DNA of 64,000 bases from positions 173,536-237,535 of the forward strand of contig NZ_JAGIPR010000008.1 in NCBI RefSeq assembly GCF_017877355.1. The letters run 5' to 3'. Each line of letters begins with the position of its first letter. Position 1 is the stretch's first letter. The notes below the pieces were generated by a model. It saw nothing but the letters and a program-made list of their open reading frames with translations. It was not told the DNA's origin and searched no databases. The stretch comes from Chryseobacterium jejuense (lineage in GTDB: Bacteria > Bacteroidota > Bacteroidia > Flavobacteriales > Weeksellaceae). Of the stretch, positions 16,359-24,741 are shown piece after piece. Position numbers and translations under genes: made by a program.

Positions 16359-18812
16359 TTAAAAATTAAAATTAACCCTTCCGAAGAAATAGCTTCCCAA
16401 TGTTCCCATCTGAACCGGCGCATATTTAAATACTCCATAATATGAATTTTTATAGCTCTGAAGATCCGGGAAAACATCAAATACGTTGTTGGCTCCTATT
16501 GTAAAGTTGATATTTTTTGTGATATCATATCCTACACTTATATCAGTAACCACCTTTGGAGAAAACTCCTGAACTTCTCCGAAAGGAAAACCATCTCTAA
16601 TTACTTTACCAAAATAGGTATTTCTCACGAGAAAATTGAATTTTCCTATTCCATAAGTAAGCCCCAATGATGCTTTTGTTTTAGGAGACAGGGTTTCAAT
16701 AATATTGATCTGATCCGGTCCAAAGAATTCATTCTGGGGAGTTCCCAGGTTCTCAGGAAAATGGAAATCGGTAATCTTGGTTTCAGTATAATTTCCGGCA
16801 AGGTTGACATTTAAGTTTCCGCCAGCCAGCTTCCAGTCATAGGAAACGACTACATCTACTCCTTTTGTTTCCGTATCAATGGCATTGGCTAAGAATCTGC
16901 CGCTTTCCACTGCATTTCCTTCTCCTACTACTTTAGGATCAGATAATCTTGGATCTGAGATATTGCTGGTAATGACAATTCTATCCTTGACTTTAATAAT
17001 ATATCCATCTACAGTAATAAAGAGACCTTTAACAGGCTGTAAGGTAAATCCTGCACTTCCATTAACGGATGTTTCCTGCTTTAATTTATCAAATCCCAGA
17101 ACTTGAGCAGCCTGGCTATCGTTATTAAAGATTCCTTTCCTTACAATTCCGGAACCGGAAGTTGAAATATCGGCAAAAGAGTTGTTAAAATACTGCTGCT
17201 GAAGGGATGGTGCTCTGAATCCTGTTCCAACTGCTGCTCTTATAGCGTAATTTTTTACAAACTCATATCTCACGGCAAGTTTTCCGTTCAGGGTACTTCC
17301 AAAATCCGAGTAATTTTCAAATCTGACAGCGGCATCAATATTCAGCTTTTTATCCAAATCATAGGAGAGATCTGCATACACAGCTGTAGAATGCCTGTCT
17401 TTTTTCAAGGCATTATCGGGTGAAAAACCTATAAAAGATTGTGAACCTCCTGCTCCTATCACTTTAGAATCTTTTGTTGCGACATTTCCATTCTCGTCAT
17501 ATTGAGTGTAAGAAGCCTCATCTCCTGCTTTAATCTGGTATTGTTCAAATCTGAATTCGCCTCCGAATGCAATATTGAAGTTCTTTATCTTTTTTGAAAC
17601 ATCAAGATTTACAGTATTTTGAAGGAAGCTATGGGCTCCTGCATAAAAACGGGTTGGTGATTTGATCCCCAGAGAAGCATTATTGGTATTTCTTACGTTA
17701 TAATTGAAGGTATTGCTACCAAAGGTATTACTAAGATCAATCAGCCAATCGTTTATATTATATTTTGCCCCTACGGCATAAGAAATATCATAAATCTGGG
17801 AATTCAGAACGGCCTGAAAACCGTTAGGGTAGATTTCTTTAACAATATTAAAATCTTCATTAGGAAGTCTTCTGAAACCATATCCTTTTCCTTCTTTAAT
17901 ACTGAATCCCCCAAAAGAATAGAATTTAAAATTATCATTCAAAGGATATTCTGAATTGAAAAACAATTGTCCTTGTCTTATCTGTGCATCTCCGATCTGG
18001 AAATTGAAATCATCTCTCGTTAATCCTCTTTCTTTAATCTTCGCGTCATCCGCATCCCTGGCGGCTTGTATAGCTTCAGCATCACCAGCAAATTCATAAG
18101 CGAAATTATTCCCGAAAATATCTAAATTATGATTTTGAGTTCTCGTTGTTTTTCCTCTGTGGCTTAACTGTAATGAAAGATTGATGAACCCCTCATTTTT
18201 ACCCAAAGAAGTACCATAGTTTACGCCTGCCTGATAAGTATCGCCATCATTTCTTCCACTTAATCCATAGGTTAAACTTGCGGAAGCGCCTGCATTCTTT
18301 TTTAAAATAATATTAATGACTCCTGCAATGGCATCAGAACCGTATTGTGCGGCAGCACCGTCTCTTAACACTTCGATTTTTTCTATGGCAATGACAGGAA
18401 TTGTACTTAAATCTGTTCCTACAGATCCGTTTCCTACCGTATTCTGATAATTTACCAGTGAAGTGGTATGTCTTCTTTTCCCGTTAAGCAATACTAAAAC
18501 CTGATCTGGTCCCATTCCTCTTAGCGTTACAGGATCAATATGCTCTGTTCCGTCAGAAGCAGATTGTCTCACAGAATTAAATGAAGGAATAACATAGTTC
18601 AAAAGGTCCTGAGCTGTCATTTGCGGAGAGGATCTTTGAACTTTATCGATATTGATAACATCTACAGGAACAGGTGTTTCCAGCTTTGTTCTTTTGACGT
18701 TACGGTTTCCGACGATAATGATGCCTTCGATTTGTTTTCCTTTTTCCTCCTGCTCCTGAGCAGCAACTAAAATTGTCCCAAGCAGCAATACAGCTGTACT
18801 TAATTTTTTCAT
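16359..18812 (-). CDS. TonB-dependent outer-membrane receptor under SAM riboswitch control
   Basis: An 817-residue receptor. A signal peptide (MKKLSTAVLLLGTILVAAQ) is followed by a short region containing EGIIIVGNRN, then the plug domain with DLLNYVIPSFNS, LRGMGPDQVLVLLNGKRRH and IEKIEVLRDGAAAQYGSDAI. The remainder is a 22-strand barrel-type sequence ending in the aromatic terminus FGRVNFNF. Such receptors use TonB/ExbBD energy to bring scarce nutrients across the outer membrane. The ATG at 18812 is preferred; an in-frame TTG at 18827 would add five residues. A SAM-I riboswitch upstream (18907-19012) and a permease 7 bases downstream indicate an uptake operon repressed when S-adenosylmethionine is plentiful. 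Vitamin B12 or iron uptake are alternatives less favoured by the riboswitch. Confidence 0.93.
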   Translation of the reverse strand: MKKLSTAVLLLGTILVAAQEQEEKGKQIEGIIIVGNRNVKRTKLETPVPVDVINIDKVQRSSPQMTAQDLLNYVIPSFNSVRQSASDGTEHIDPVTLRGMGPDQVLVLLNGKRRHTTSLVNYQNTVGNGSVGTDLSTIPVIAIEKIEVLRDGAAAQYGSDAIAGVINIILKKNAGASASLTYGLSGRNDGDTYQAGVNYGTSLGKNEGFINLSLQLSHRGKTTRTQNHNLDIFGNNFAYEFAGDAEAIQAARDADDAKIKERGLTRDDFNFQIGDAQIRQGQLFFNSEYPLNDNFKFYSFGGFSIKEGKGYGFRRLPNEDFNIVKEIYPNGFQAVLNSQIYDISYAVGAKYNINDWLIDLSNTFGSNTFNYNVRNTNNASLGIKSPTRFYAGAHSFLQNTVNLDVSKKIKNFNIAFGGEFRFEQYQIKAGDEASYTQYDENGNVATKDSKVIGAGGSQSFIGFSPDNALKKDRHSTAVYADLSYDLDKKLNIDAAVRFENYSDFGSTLNGKLAVRYEFVKNYAIRAAVGTGFRAPSLQQQYFNNSFADISTSGSGIVRKGIFNNDSQAAQVLGFDKLKQETSVNGSAGFTLQPVKGLFITVDGYIIKVKDRIVITSNISDPRLSDPKVVGEGNAVESGRFLANAIDTETKGVDVVVSYDWKLAGGNLNVNLAGNYTETKITDFHFPENLGTPQNEFFGPDQINIIETLSPKTKASLGLTYGIGKFNFLVRNTYFGKVIRDGFPFGEVQEFSPKVVTDISVGYDITKNINFTIGANNVFDVFPDLQSYKNSYYGVFKYAPVQMGTLGSYFFGRVNFNF

Positions 18813-18906
18813 CTTTGTTCTTGCCAATTAATAATATTCTTCCGCAGATCACTCTGCAGATACACAAGACTTCAAGAAATGGAATTCATATAAGAAATAT
18901 TGACTT

Positions 18907-19012
18907 CACTTATCTCCCCCATCGGGTTGGAATTAGCACCTTTACACTTCTGGAATTGTGTTGGTTGCTAAGGTTTCATTGGGCCAAATCCCTCCACCTT
19001 TCTTGATAAATC
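18907..19012 (-). promoter_or_regulatory. SAM-I riboswitch
   Basis: Minus-strand RNA between about 19012 and 18907 shows the SAM-I (S-box) core in order: TTTATCAAGAAAGGTGGAGG, then GATTTGGCCC, AATGAAACCTTAGCAACC, a variable stem, AAGGTGCTAATTCCAACCC, and the closing GGAGATAAG that pairs with the first TTATC. In this class, S-adenosylmethionine binding switches off downstream genes for methionine synthesis or uptake. It ends about 95 bases before the receptor start. I did not find a clear separate terminator, so control may act on transcription or on translation. Confidence 0.92.
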
Positions 19013-19072
19013 TAGTGCAAAGGTAGACTTATTTTTCAAATATGCAAAAAGTGACTCATTCCTCTGAAGAAA

Positions 19073-19108
19073 AAAAGGCAAACCTGCTGATTTGCCAATT
19101 TGCCTTTG
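19073..19108 (-). terminator. Terminator of the T9SS amylase gene
   Basis: AAAGGCAAA and TTTGCCTTT arms with a loop of about 16 bases, followed on the minus strand by seven T residues. It starts a few bases after the stop at 19112. Confidence 0.8.
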
Positions 19109-19111
19109 TAT

Positions 19112-21946
19112 TTATTTTACCTTCATCTTTTGAATAGCCATCCCATTTTCTGATTTCAGGTGAACCAGATAAGTTCCTGGTGGATAATTAACCTTCAGTT
19201 CGTGGCTTCCATTTTCTTTATCCAATTTGAATGAATCCAGCTTTTTACCACTCATATCGAAGATGATAATTTCTCCGTTTTTAGCTTTATTAAATATCAA
19301 TTTTGCAGAACCATTTTTGATCGGATTGTCTGCTATCTGAAGAGATAATTTGTTTCCTGCATTTATATCTGAAACAGATAAAGCTCCGGCATAGTTTCCA
19401 AAAATTCTGAATTCTCCAGGCTGTAAAGTAATTGGAGCTATTGTAGAACTAATATTCGATACAGTATCATCCATCAGATTTTTCCACTGACCCACGTAAG
19501 GGAAATAAGGAACCACATTTTGTGCAGAAGCGGAATAATTAGCAAGAACTACCACGTTTTTCATTCCGTTAATTGTGTTGTCATATACATAAATTCGTGT
19601 AATTAATCCATCAGGATCATTGGCCAGATTGTTTGATTCTATGCTATAGGTTTTTGATTTGAATACAGGATTGGTATTTCTGATATTAATAATCTTCGCC
19701 CAGGTATCATAAACAGCCTTCCTGTTGGCATCGTTATCATATCCTAATGTAAAGGCTACAGGTTTTTCATCTGTTCGGCAGCCGTTGTTGATACTTCCAT
19801 CTGCACATCTGTTGATACTGAATTCATAGCCTAGCTCCCCAAACTGCCAGATCATTTTCGGGCCGGGAATGGTAAAGAATGTAGCACCGAATGTTTTCAT
19901 TCTTTCTAAAGCCGTATTCAGATTCTTTACACTATAACTTCCATTAACTGCTCCGTAAGCCAGGTTTTTAAACATCAGCCTTTCTTCATCATGGCTTTCA
20001 CCATATCCTACTGCTCGCATTCCTGCAAAACCATGAAGATTATGATTCATTCGGTCATAATTGCTGTTTTCCTTGTAACCCATCGTATTCTGATTATAAG
20101 GTTCTGTCTGTTTATTCCAAAGCATCACTCCTTTTCCTTCTGCTACTCTGTAATTCGCCCATTGCAGTTCTTCCTGATCTGTTCCCAAGTGTTCAAATAT
20201 CATGTAAGAATTAGGATCAAGTGCCCATTGCTTATCTGCATACTGCTTCATAGTATCCACTCTGTCCTGCTGATAAGCATTGGTGCAGTTTTCATCATTT
20301 TCAGAGCAGTTTTGGGTGAAGCCTTTCGTCAAGTCCCAACGGAAACCATCAATATGATATTCTTTCAGCCATTGCTGAAGACATCTTTCAACGTAATATT
20401 GAGTTGAAGGACTGGCATGGTTAAAATCATTAAATACATTGTATGAATGCTTTGGAACCTGATTGAAATATGGGTTATTTGGAGCTACATCACCATAACC
20501 GTCCCCATCGGGGTCTATATTCCAAAGTCTTACCAAAGGAGAACGCCCTGTTGCATGATTAAAAGCTACATCCAGAATGACAGCAATCCCATTCTGGTGG
20601 CAAAGATCAACAAATTCTTTAAATTTTTCCGGAGTTCCATACGCCTTGTCTAAAGCATAGTGGAAAGAAGTATTGTATCCCCAGGAAAGATTTCCATCAA
20701 ATTCCATGACAGGAAGCAATTCAATGGCATTGATTTTTAAGTTTTTTAAATAAGAAATTTTATTAATCAAAGACTGCCAGTTTTTTTCCTGTGTAAAGTC
20801 TCTTAGCAAGAGCTCATACACCACAAGATCTTCTTTTGCAGGTCTTTGAAAATTGGTTACCTGCCAGTTGTAAGGAGTTTGTCCCGTTTTGAATGTTGAA
20901 ACCTCAAAACCCTGTCCTGCCGGAAATGCCGGAAGATTCGGATAGGTAGAAGAGGAAATCCATGGATCATCATAAGACGATAAAATTTGAGGAGAATAAG
21001 GATCAGCCACTTTTTTCAAATCATTAGTTCTGTACTGGAAGGTATAGAGTTGCTGTGGAGTCAATCCGTTCAGTTCAATCCAATAAAGATCCGGATTGTT
21101 AGTATCTTTTTTCATCAGATAAGTATCATTCACGGTCCAGTTATTGAAACTTCCGATGACGTGAACAAAGTTTTTATGAGGAGCATACAAAGCGAGCCCG
21201 ATCTTAGTGGGATCTGTCGGGTCATAATTTATTCCTTGTTTAATCCAATTCGGAATGACATCAGAAATTACATTTCGGGGAACCTGTAGAATGAAATTTG
21301 CTGTTTTGGAACCACTTCCCTCTGTAGCAATAAGCTCCATACTGGCATCCTGTGAAACCGTATAATTATAGGAATAAGACTGAGATGGTGTAGAAGTAGA
21401 GTTCACCACAACTCCATCGGCTTTAAGTTGAAAGGTAGTATTTACATTTGTTGTTGCTGTAATATTAATCGAATTTCCAACTGGAACTACGGTAAGACTA
21501 TTTGCAGCAGGATTTGTCAAACTTAAGTTCAGGACACCTACATTCACGAAAATATCCGGCGAACTCTGATGTGATCCTGTTTTATCCTTTAATAAAAATC
21601 CAAACCTTCCGATTCCGGTTCTTCCGAAAAAAGCAGTTGGTGTGAATGTAAGAGAATAAGTATCCGTTGTGGCGTTATAATCAAGCTTGTTCAGATCACT
21701 GGAGCTATTCCAGCTTCCGTTGGTAGGACAATCCTGGGTGTTCTGATAATTGGTATCAAAGGACCAGGACCAGATATAAATTGCATTATTGGTTACTCCC
21801 CAGGCCGATTCGTCAATCTGATCTCCGGGAACCGTTAGGGTAATGGCATCTGTTTCATTAAACGGATTGGGAGAAATCGTATAGTTGATCTGCCCCCAAA
21901 CAACCATTGTAATGAATAGTAAAACAACAGTATAGATTTTTTTCAT
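19112..21946 (-). CDS. Secreted alpha-amylase family protein (GH13), T9SS substrate
   Basis: A 944-residue secreted glycoside hydrolase. After the signal peptide (MKKIYTVVLLFITMVVWGQ) come two beta-rich modules, then a CBM48/early-set-like segment (FVHVIGSFNNW, about residues 245-330). The GH13 barrel follows: AVILDVAFNH (region I), DGFRWDLTKG with the nucleophile Asp near 534 (region II), MIFEHLGTD with the acid/base Glu near 583 (region III) and GYGESHDEER near 653 (region IV). A final beta domain and a T9SS type A sorting domain (about 865-944) complete it. It should cut alpha-1,4/1,6-glucans such as starch or glycogen outside the cell. The CBM48 plus GH13 layout is closest to pullulanase/branching-type enzymes, so the exact bond specificity is uncertain. 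It is a single-gene unit. Confidence 0.93.
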   Translation of the reverse strand: MKKIYTVVLLFITMVVWGQINYTISPNPFNETDAITLTVPGDQIDESAWGVTNNAIYIWSWSFDTNYQNTQDCPTNGSWNSSSDLNKLDYNATTDTYSLTFTPTAFFGRTGIGRFGFLLKDKTGSHQSSPDIFVNVGVLNLSLTNPAANSLTVVPVGNSINITATTNVNTTFQLKADGVVVNSTSTPSQSYSYNYTVSQDASMELIATEGSGSKTANFILQVPRNVISDVIPNWIKQGINYDPTDPTKIGLALYAPHKNFVHVIGSFNNWTVNDTYLMKKDTNNPDLYWIELNGLTPQQLYTFQYRTNDLKKVADPYSPQILSSYDDPWISSSTYPNLPAFPAGQGFEVSTFKTGQTPYNWQVTNFQRPAKEDLVVYELLLRDFTQEKNWQSLINKISYLKNLKINAIELLPVMEFDGNLSWGYNTSFHYALDKAYGTPEKFKEFVDLCHQNGIAVILDVAFNHATGRSPLVRLWNIDPDGDGYGDVAPNNPYFNQVPKHSYNVFNDFNHASPSTQYYVERCLQQWLKEYHIDGFRWDLTKGFTQNCSENDENCTNAYQQDRVDTMKQYADKQWALDPNSYMIFEHLGTDQEELQWANYRVAEGKGVMLWNKQTEPYNQNTMGYKENSNYDRMNHNLHGFAGMRAVGYGESHDEERLMFKNLAYGAVNGSYSVKNLNTALERMKTFGATFFTIPGPKMIWQFGELGYEFSINRCADGSINNGCRTDEKPVAFTLGYDNDANRKAVYDTWAKIINIRNTNPVFKSKTYSIESNNLANDPDGLITRIYVYDNTINGMKNVVVLANYSASAQNVVPYFPYVGQWKNLMDDTVSNISSTIAPITLQPGEFRIFGNYAGALSVSDINAGNKLSLQIADNPIKNGSAKLIFNKAKNGEIIIFDMSGKKLDSFKLDKENGSHELKVNYPPGTYLVHLKSENGMAIQKMKVK

Positions 21947-22034
21947 GTCTTTATTTTTATCGAATATAATATTAATTTTTCTTCACAGGAATGATTTTAT
22001 TTTATTTAACCATAGATAGCCTGTCAAATCATAA

Positions 22035-22070
22035 AAAAAGACCCATGAAAAATTTCATGAGCCTTTCAAT
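22035..22070 (-). terminator. Terminator of the FISUMP gene
   Basis: Minus-strand arms GGCTCATGAAA and TTTCATGGGTC form a stem followed by seven T residues, about 75 bases past the stop at 22144. Confidence 0.75.
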
Positions 22071-22143
22071 AAAAGTAATTGTAATGAACTATATCGTATG
22101 TAACGGAAATCTAACAGATATATTTATTCAAATGTTAAAAAAA

Positions 22144-23175
22144 TTAATTTTTCATAATTTTCTTTACCACATATTCTCCGTTCTTTAATTTTAACTCAAT
22201 CATATATAAGCCTGAAGGAAGGTTATTCATATTGATCTTATTATCTGTAAATAGAGCCTCTACACTTTGTCCAACGGCATTAAACATCTTCACTCTTTCA
22301 ATCATTGAATCACTTTTGAGTGTAAGAATTCCTTTAACAGGATTCGGGTATACATCAACTCTATTTCGTTTCAGATAAATATCTGTAGTACCTAATTGTT
22401 CCTGAGTTTTTATACATCTTACCGATGCGCCTTGTCCTCGTGGAGCTCCTGCTGAGACATTGGCTACTGTTGCTCCTATGTACAAATATTTGCCCCCGAT
22501 TCCTGTAGCAGTAGAACTCCAGAAATAACCTCTCTTTCCAACAAAAGTAAATCCGCCATCTGAACTGCTGCGATACCCTCCCATTGGCAGCTTTAAATTC
22601 CCACCATAAGCCTTTACGGGAGAAATAATATTCTCCGCCTGAGCAATATTTCCCCAATCTGTTTGGGAAGGAAGTTTCCATCCCGAACCAGCTGCTTTGC
22701 AGGGATCAACTCCCACTGTTTCTGTAACATCTGCCAGCCCTGTACCTGTCCATTTATCATCTGCTCCGTTAGAAGCCCACCATGCTGGTGAACCTGTGAT
22801 AAAAGAACCTGATCCCTGCAGTCCTTCGGGAGTATTATCAGCAGGAGAAGATATTACGGAAGAGTTTCTCATCTGATGTCCATCATCCCATCTTCCCCAT
22901 TGAAACATATCTCCATAAGACTGTTCGTCGTCCAAAGACTCAGCAACTCTTTCACTTCCAAGATTTTGCTGAAACCAGATATTTCCATCCGCAGTTCTTA
23001 CGGTAGTATAAGTAACCGGTTGCCCACGGTAGGTAAAGGTTACACATCCCAAATCACCAACATTATTTCCCGGATCAGTATTATTGCAGCCTTGTTGTGC
23101 ACTCAATGTACTTCCAGCCATCAGCAAAATTCCTATTCCCAGGTTTCGTACTGCAAAAGATAAATCTCCAACCAT
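22144..23175 (-). CDS. FISUMP-domain secreted protein with T9SS sorting domain
   Basis: A 343-residue secreted protein. The N-terminal hydrophobic segment (NLGIGILLMAGSTLSAQ) is a signal peptide. The central part (about residues 40-260) has the signatures of the Fibrobacter succinogenes major paralogous domain: VRTADGNIWFQQNLGS, GDMFQWGRWDDGHQ, GSGWKLPSQTDWGN, GGYRSSSDGGF, YFWSSTATG and the final SVRCIK. FISUMP proteins are surface proteins of unknown biochemical role. The C-terminus (YPNPVKGILTLKSD onward) is a T9SS type A sorting domain. It is divergent from the AraC-type regulator gene, 122 bases apart, so that regulator may control it. A promoter-like TACTTTTG lies at 23218-23225. Confidence 0.9.
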   Translation of the reverse strand: MVGDLSFAVRNLGIGILLMAGSTLSAQQGCNNTDPGNNVGDLGCVTFTYRGQPVTYTTVRTADGNIWFQQNLGSERVAESLDDEQSYGDMFQWGRWDDGHQMRNSSVISSPADNTPEGLQGSGSFITGSPAWWASNGADDKWTGTGLADVTETVGVDPCKAAGSGWKLPSQTDWGNIAQAENIISPVKAYGGNLKLPMGGYRSSSDGGFTFVGKRGYFWSSTATGIGGKYLYIGATVANVSAGAPRGQGASVRCIKTQEQLGTTDIYLKRNRVDVYPNPVKGILTLKSDSMIERVKMFNAVGQSVEALFTDNKINMNNLPSGLYMIELKLKNGEYVVKKIMKN

Positions 23176-23217
23176 AAATATTATTTTTATTTATTCTAAA
23201 TTTAATTTAATTTTGCA

Positions 23218-23225
23218 CAAAAGTA
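23218..23225 (-). promoter_or_regulatory. -7 promoter box of the FISUMP gene
   Basis: TACTTTTG on the minus strand, about 43 bases upstream of the start, fits TAnnTTTG. It lies in the 122-base divergent spacer shared with the araC-type gene. Confidence 0.5.
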
Positions 23226-23297
23226 CCTTATGAAATTAAATGCGGATTATCATTTCCCAACTTTTAGTTATCCTATAAGAGTATTTTAAGGGGGAGC

Positions 23298-24191
23298 ATG
23301 GCTATAAAAATGTGTTGTATGGGGAATCAACAGGAAAATGAGATCGTTTTCAGATCGGAGAATATTAAAATTATATTACAGGATTCATCAGCATTTGAAG
23401 GTGCTTCAAGATCATATCTTCTGGAATCCTCTTCTAGTTTTAATCTTCTGTTCTTATTAAGTCCTGATATTCATCTGAAGACTCATGATTGTGAAACGGA
23501 ATTTGTATTTAAAAAAAATCAATATATTCTTCACTATTCACCACAAAAAAACAAAGCAGAATTATGGACAAATAATGAAGAAAGTCTGAAATATCTCCAC
23601 ATTCAGCTTAATTACGAATACATTTCAAACCTCATTAATTCTGAGTCTAGCAGAGAAGGAGCGGAAATTCTGGAAAATATGATCCATAATAACTTTATTT
23701 TCCTTCAAAGCACTACTCCTCCTAATATGACGGTTGAAATGCATATTATATTAAAAGAGATTTTAAGCTATTCTAAAAAAGGAGTGATGCAGAAACTGTT
23801 TATTGAAGCCAAGATTATCAAGTTGCTAATTCTCATTTTTGAACAGTTTAATGAAAAAAATAATTTTGAAACAGCATCAAAAACTCCTGAAACCATTAAA
23901 AAATTCATTGATGAAAATTATCACCGGACTATTAAAGCAGAGGAAATCGGAAAATTGATAGGGGTAAATCAAAACCTCATCAGGAAAGAGTTCAAAGCAG
24001 AATATCATACTACAATTAATCACTACATCTCTGAATTGAGAATGCTGAAAGCCAGAAAATTGATTACCGACAAAGATTTGATGATAAAAGAAATTGCTAT
24101 TGAATGCGGTTATGAATATCTCCAGAATTTCACCCGGGCTTTTAAAAAGAAGTTCGGTATATCCCCGGAGCATCTGAGGAATAATAAATAG
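23298..24191 (+). CDS. AraC-family transcriptional regulator
   Basis: A 297-residue regulator. The C-terminal 95 residues hold two helix-turn-helix motifs: IKAEEIGKLIGVNQNLIRKEFK and the signature IKEIAIECGYEYLQNFTRAFKKKFGISPEHLR. The N-terminal two thirds (about 195 residues) resemble the sensing domains of PchR-like AraC proteins but the ligand is not evident. The ATG at 23298 is preceded by AAGGGGGAGC, a good Shine-Dalgarno match that is unusual in this phylum and supports this start. It is divergent from the FISUMP gene. A hairpin follows the stop. Confidence 0.9.
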   Translation: MAIKMCCMGNQQENEIVFRSENIKIILQDSSAFEGASRSYLLESSSSFNLLFLLSPDIHLKTHDCETEFVFKKNQYILHYSPQKNKAELWTNNEESLKYLHIQLNYEYISNLINSESSREGAEILENMIHNNFIFLQSTTPPNMTVEMHIILKEILSYSKKGVMQKLFIEAKIIKLLILIFEQFNEKNNFETASKTPETIKKFIDENYHRTIKAEEIGKLIGVNQNLIRKEFKAEYHTTINHYISELRMLKARKLITDKDLMIKEIAIECGYEYLQNFTRAFKKKFGISPEHLRNNK

Positions 24192-24223
24192 AAAAACCGC
24201 CTAAAAAAATTAAGCGGTTTTAT
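24192..24223. terminator. Terminator after the araC-type gene
   Basis: AAAACCGCCTAA and TTAAGCGGTTTT arms around an A-rich loop, with A residues on the left and T residues on the right. It can serve the plus-strand araC-type gene and possibly the minus-strand gene ending at 24286. Confidence 0.75.
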
Positions 24224-24285
24224 ATATGTTGTTTTGCTTTGATATTACTTTTTCAGAATTCAGGTGAAAAAGCAATGACAATCAA

Positions 24286-24570
24286 TTAATGATGATGTCC
24301 GTGATCGTGAAGGAAAGGTCCGTTCCCTTTAGGCTGGCTGTAGATTGTTTCTACACCTTCCTGCTCAGTAATAAGCTTTCTTCTGATATCTTCAGGATCG
24401 AAAGGCTTCACTTTTCCGAAGTACTCTTTCAAACCTTCAGTTAGCCACATTGGGATTACTAATCCGAAGAACATAAAAATACACCAGAATCCTACTAAAA
24501 ACATAGTAATGAAAAATACAGTCCAAAGGAACTGGTAGAACGGCCAAAATGCTGATAAAATAGTTATCAT
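24286..24570 (-). CDS. Small membrane protein with histidine-rich tail
   Basis: A 94-residue protein with two hydrophobic segments at the N-terminus (ITILSAFWPFYQFLWTVFF and a second through about residue 45), then a charged tail ending HDHGHHH. The tail could bind a divalent metal. The ATG at 24570 is chosen over an in-frame TTG at 24591 because a TATTTTTG promoter box covers 24589-24596, so the TTG would lie inside the promoter. I do not recognise the family. It stands between the araC-type gene and the class I fumarase, with no sign of an operon. Confidence 0.7.
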   Translation of the reverse strand: MITILSAFWPFYQFLWTVFFITMFLVGFWCIFMFFGLVIPMWLTEGLKEYFGKVKPFDPEDIRRKLITEQEGVETIYSQPKGNGPFLHDHGHHH

Positions 24571-24588
24571 TCTCTTAAAGATTTTAGG

Positions 24589-24596
24589 CAAAAATA
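24589..24596 (-). promoter_or_regulatory. -7 promoter box of the small membrane protein gene
   Basis: TATTTTTG on the minus strand, 18 bases upstream of the ATG at 24570, with TTTG about 20 bases further upstream as a possible -33 element. It decides against the TTG start at 24591. Confidence 0.55.
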
Positions 24597-24741
24597 AAGC
24601 TTTTTTCCTTTTTACACAAAAGATACAGGCTCTATTTTTAAATTTATTTTAATTCTATATAGATTTTAAGGCGATGAGACAGGAGATTTGAGACTTATAC
24701 AATGTTCCCATATCTCCACTCTCAAGGTCTTTCTTATCTGA

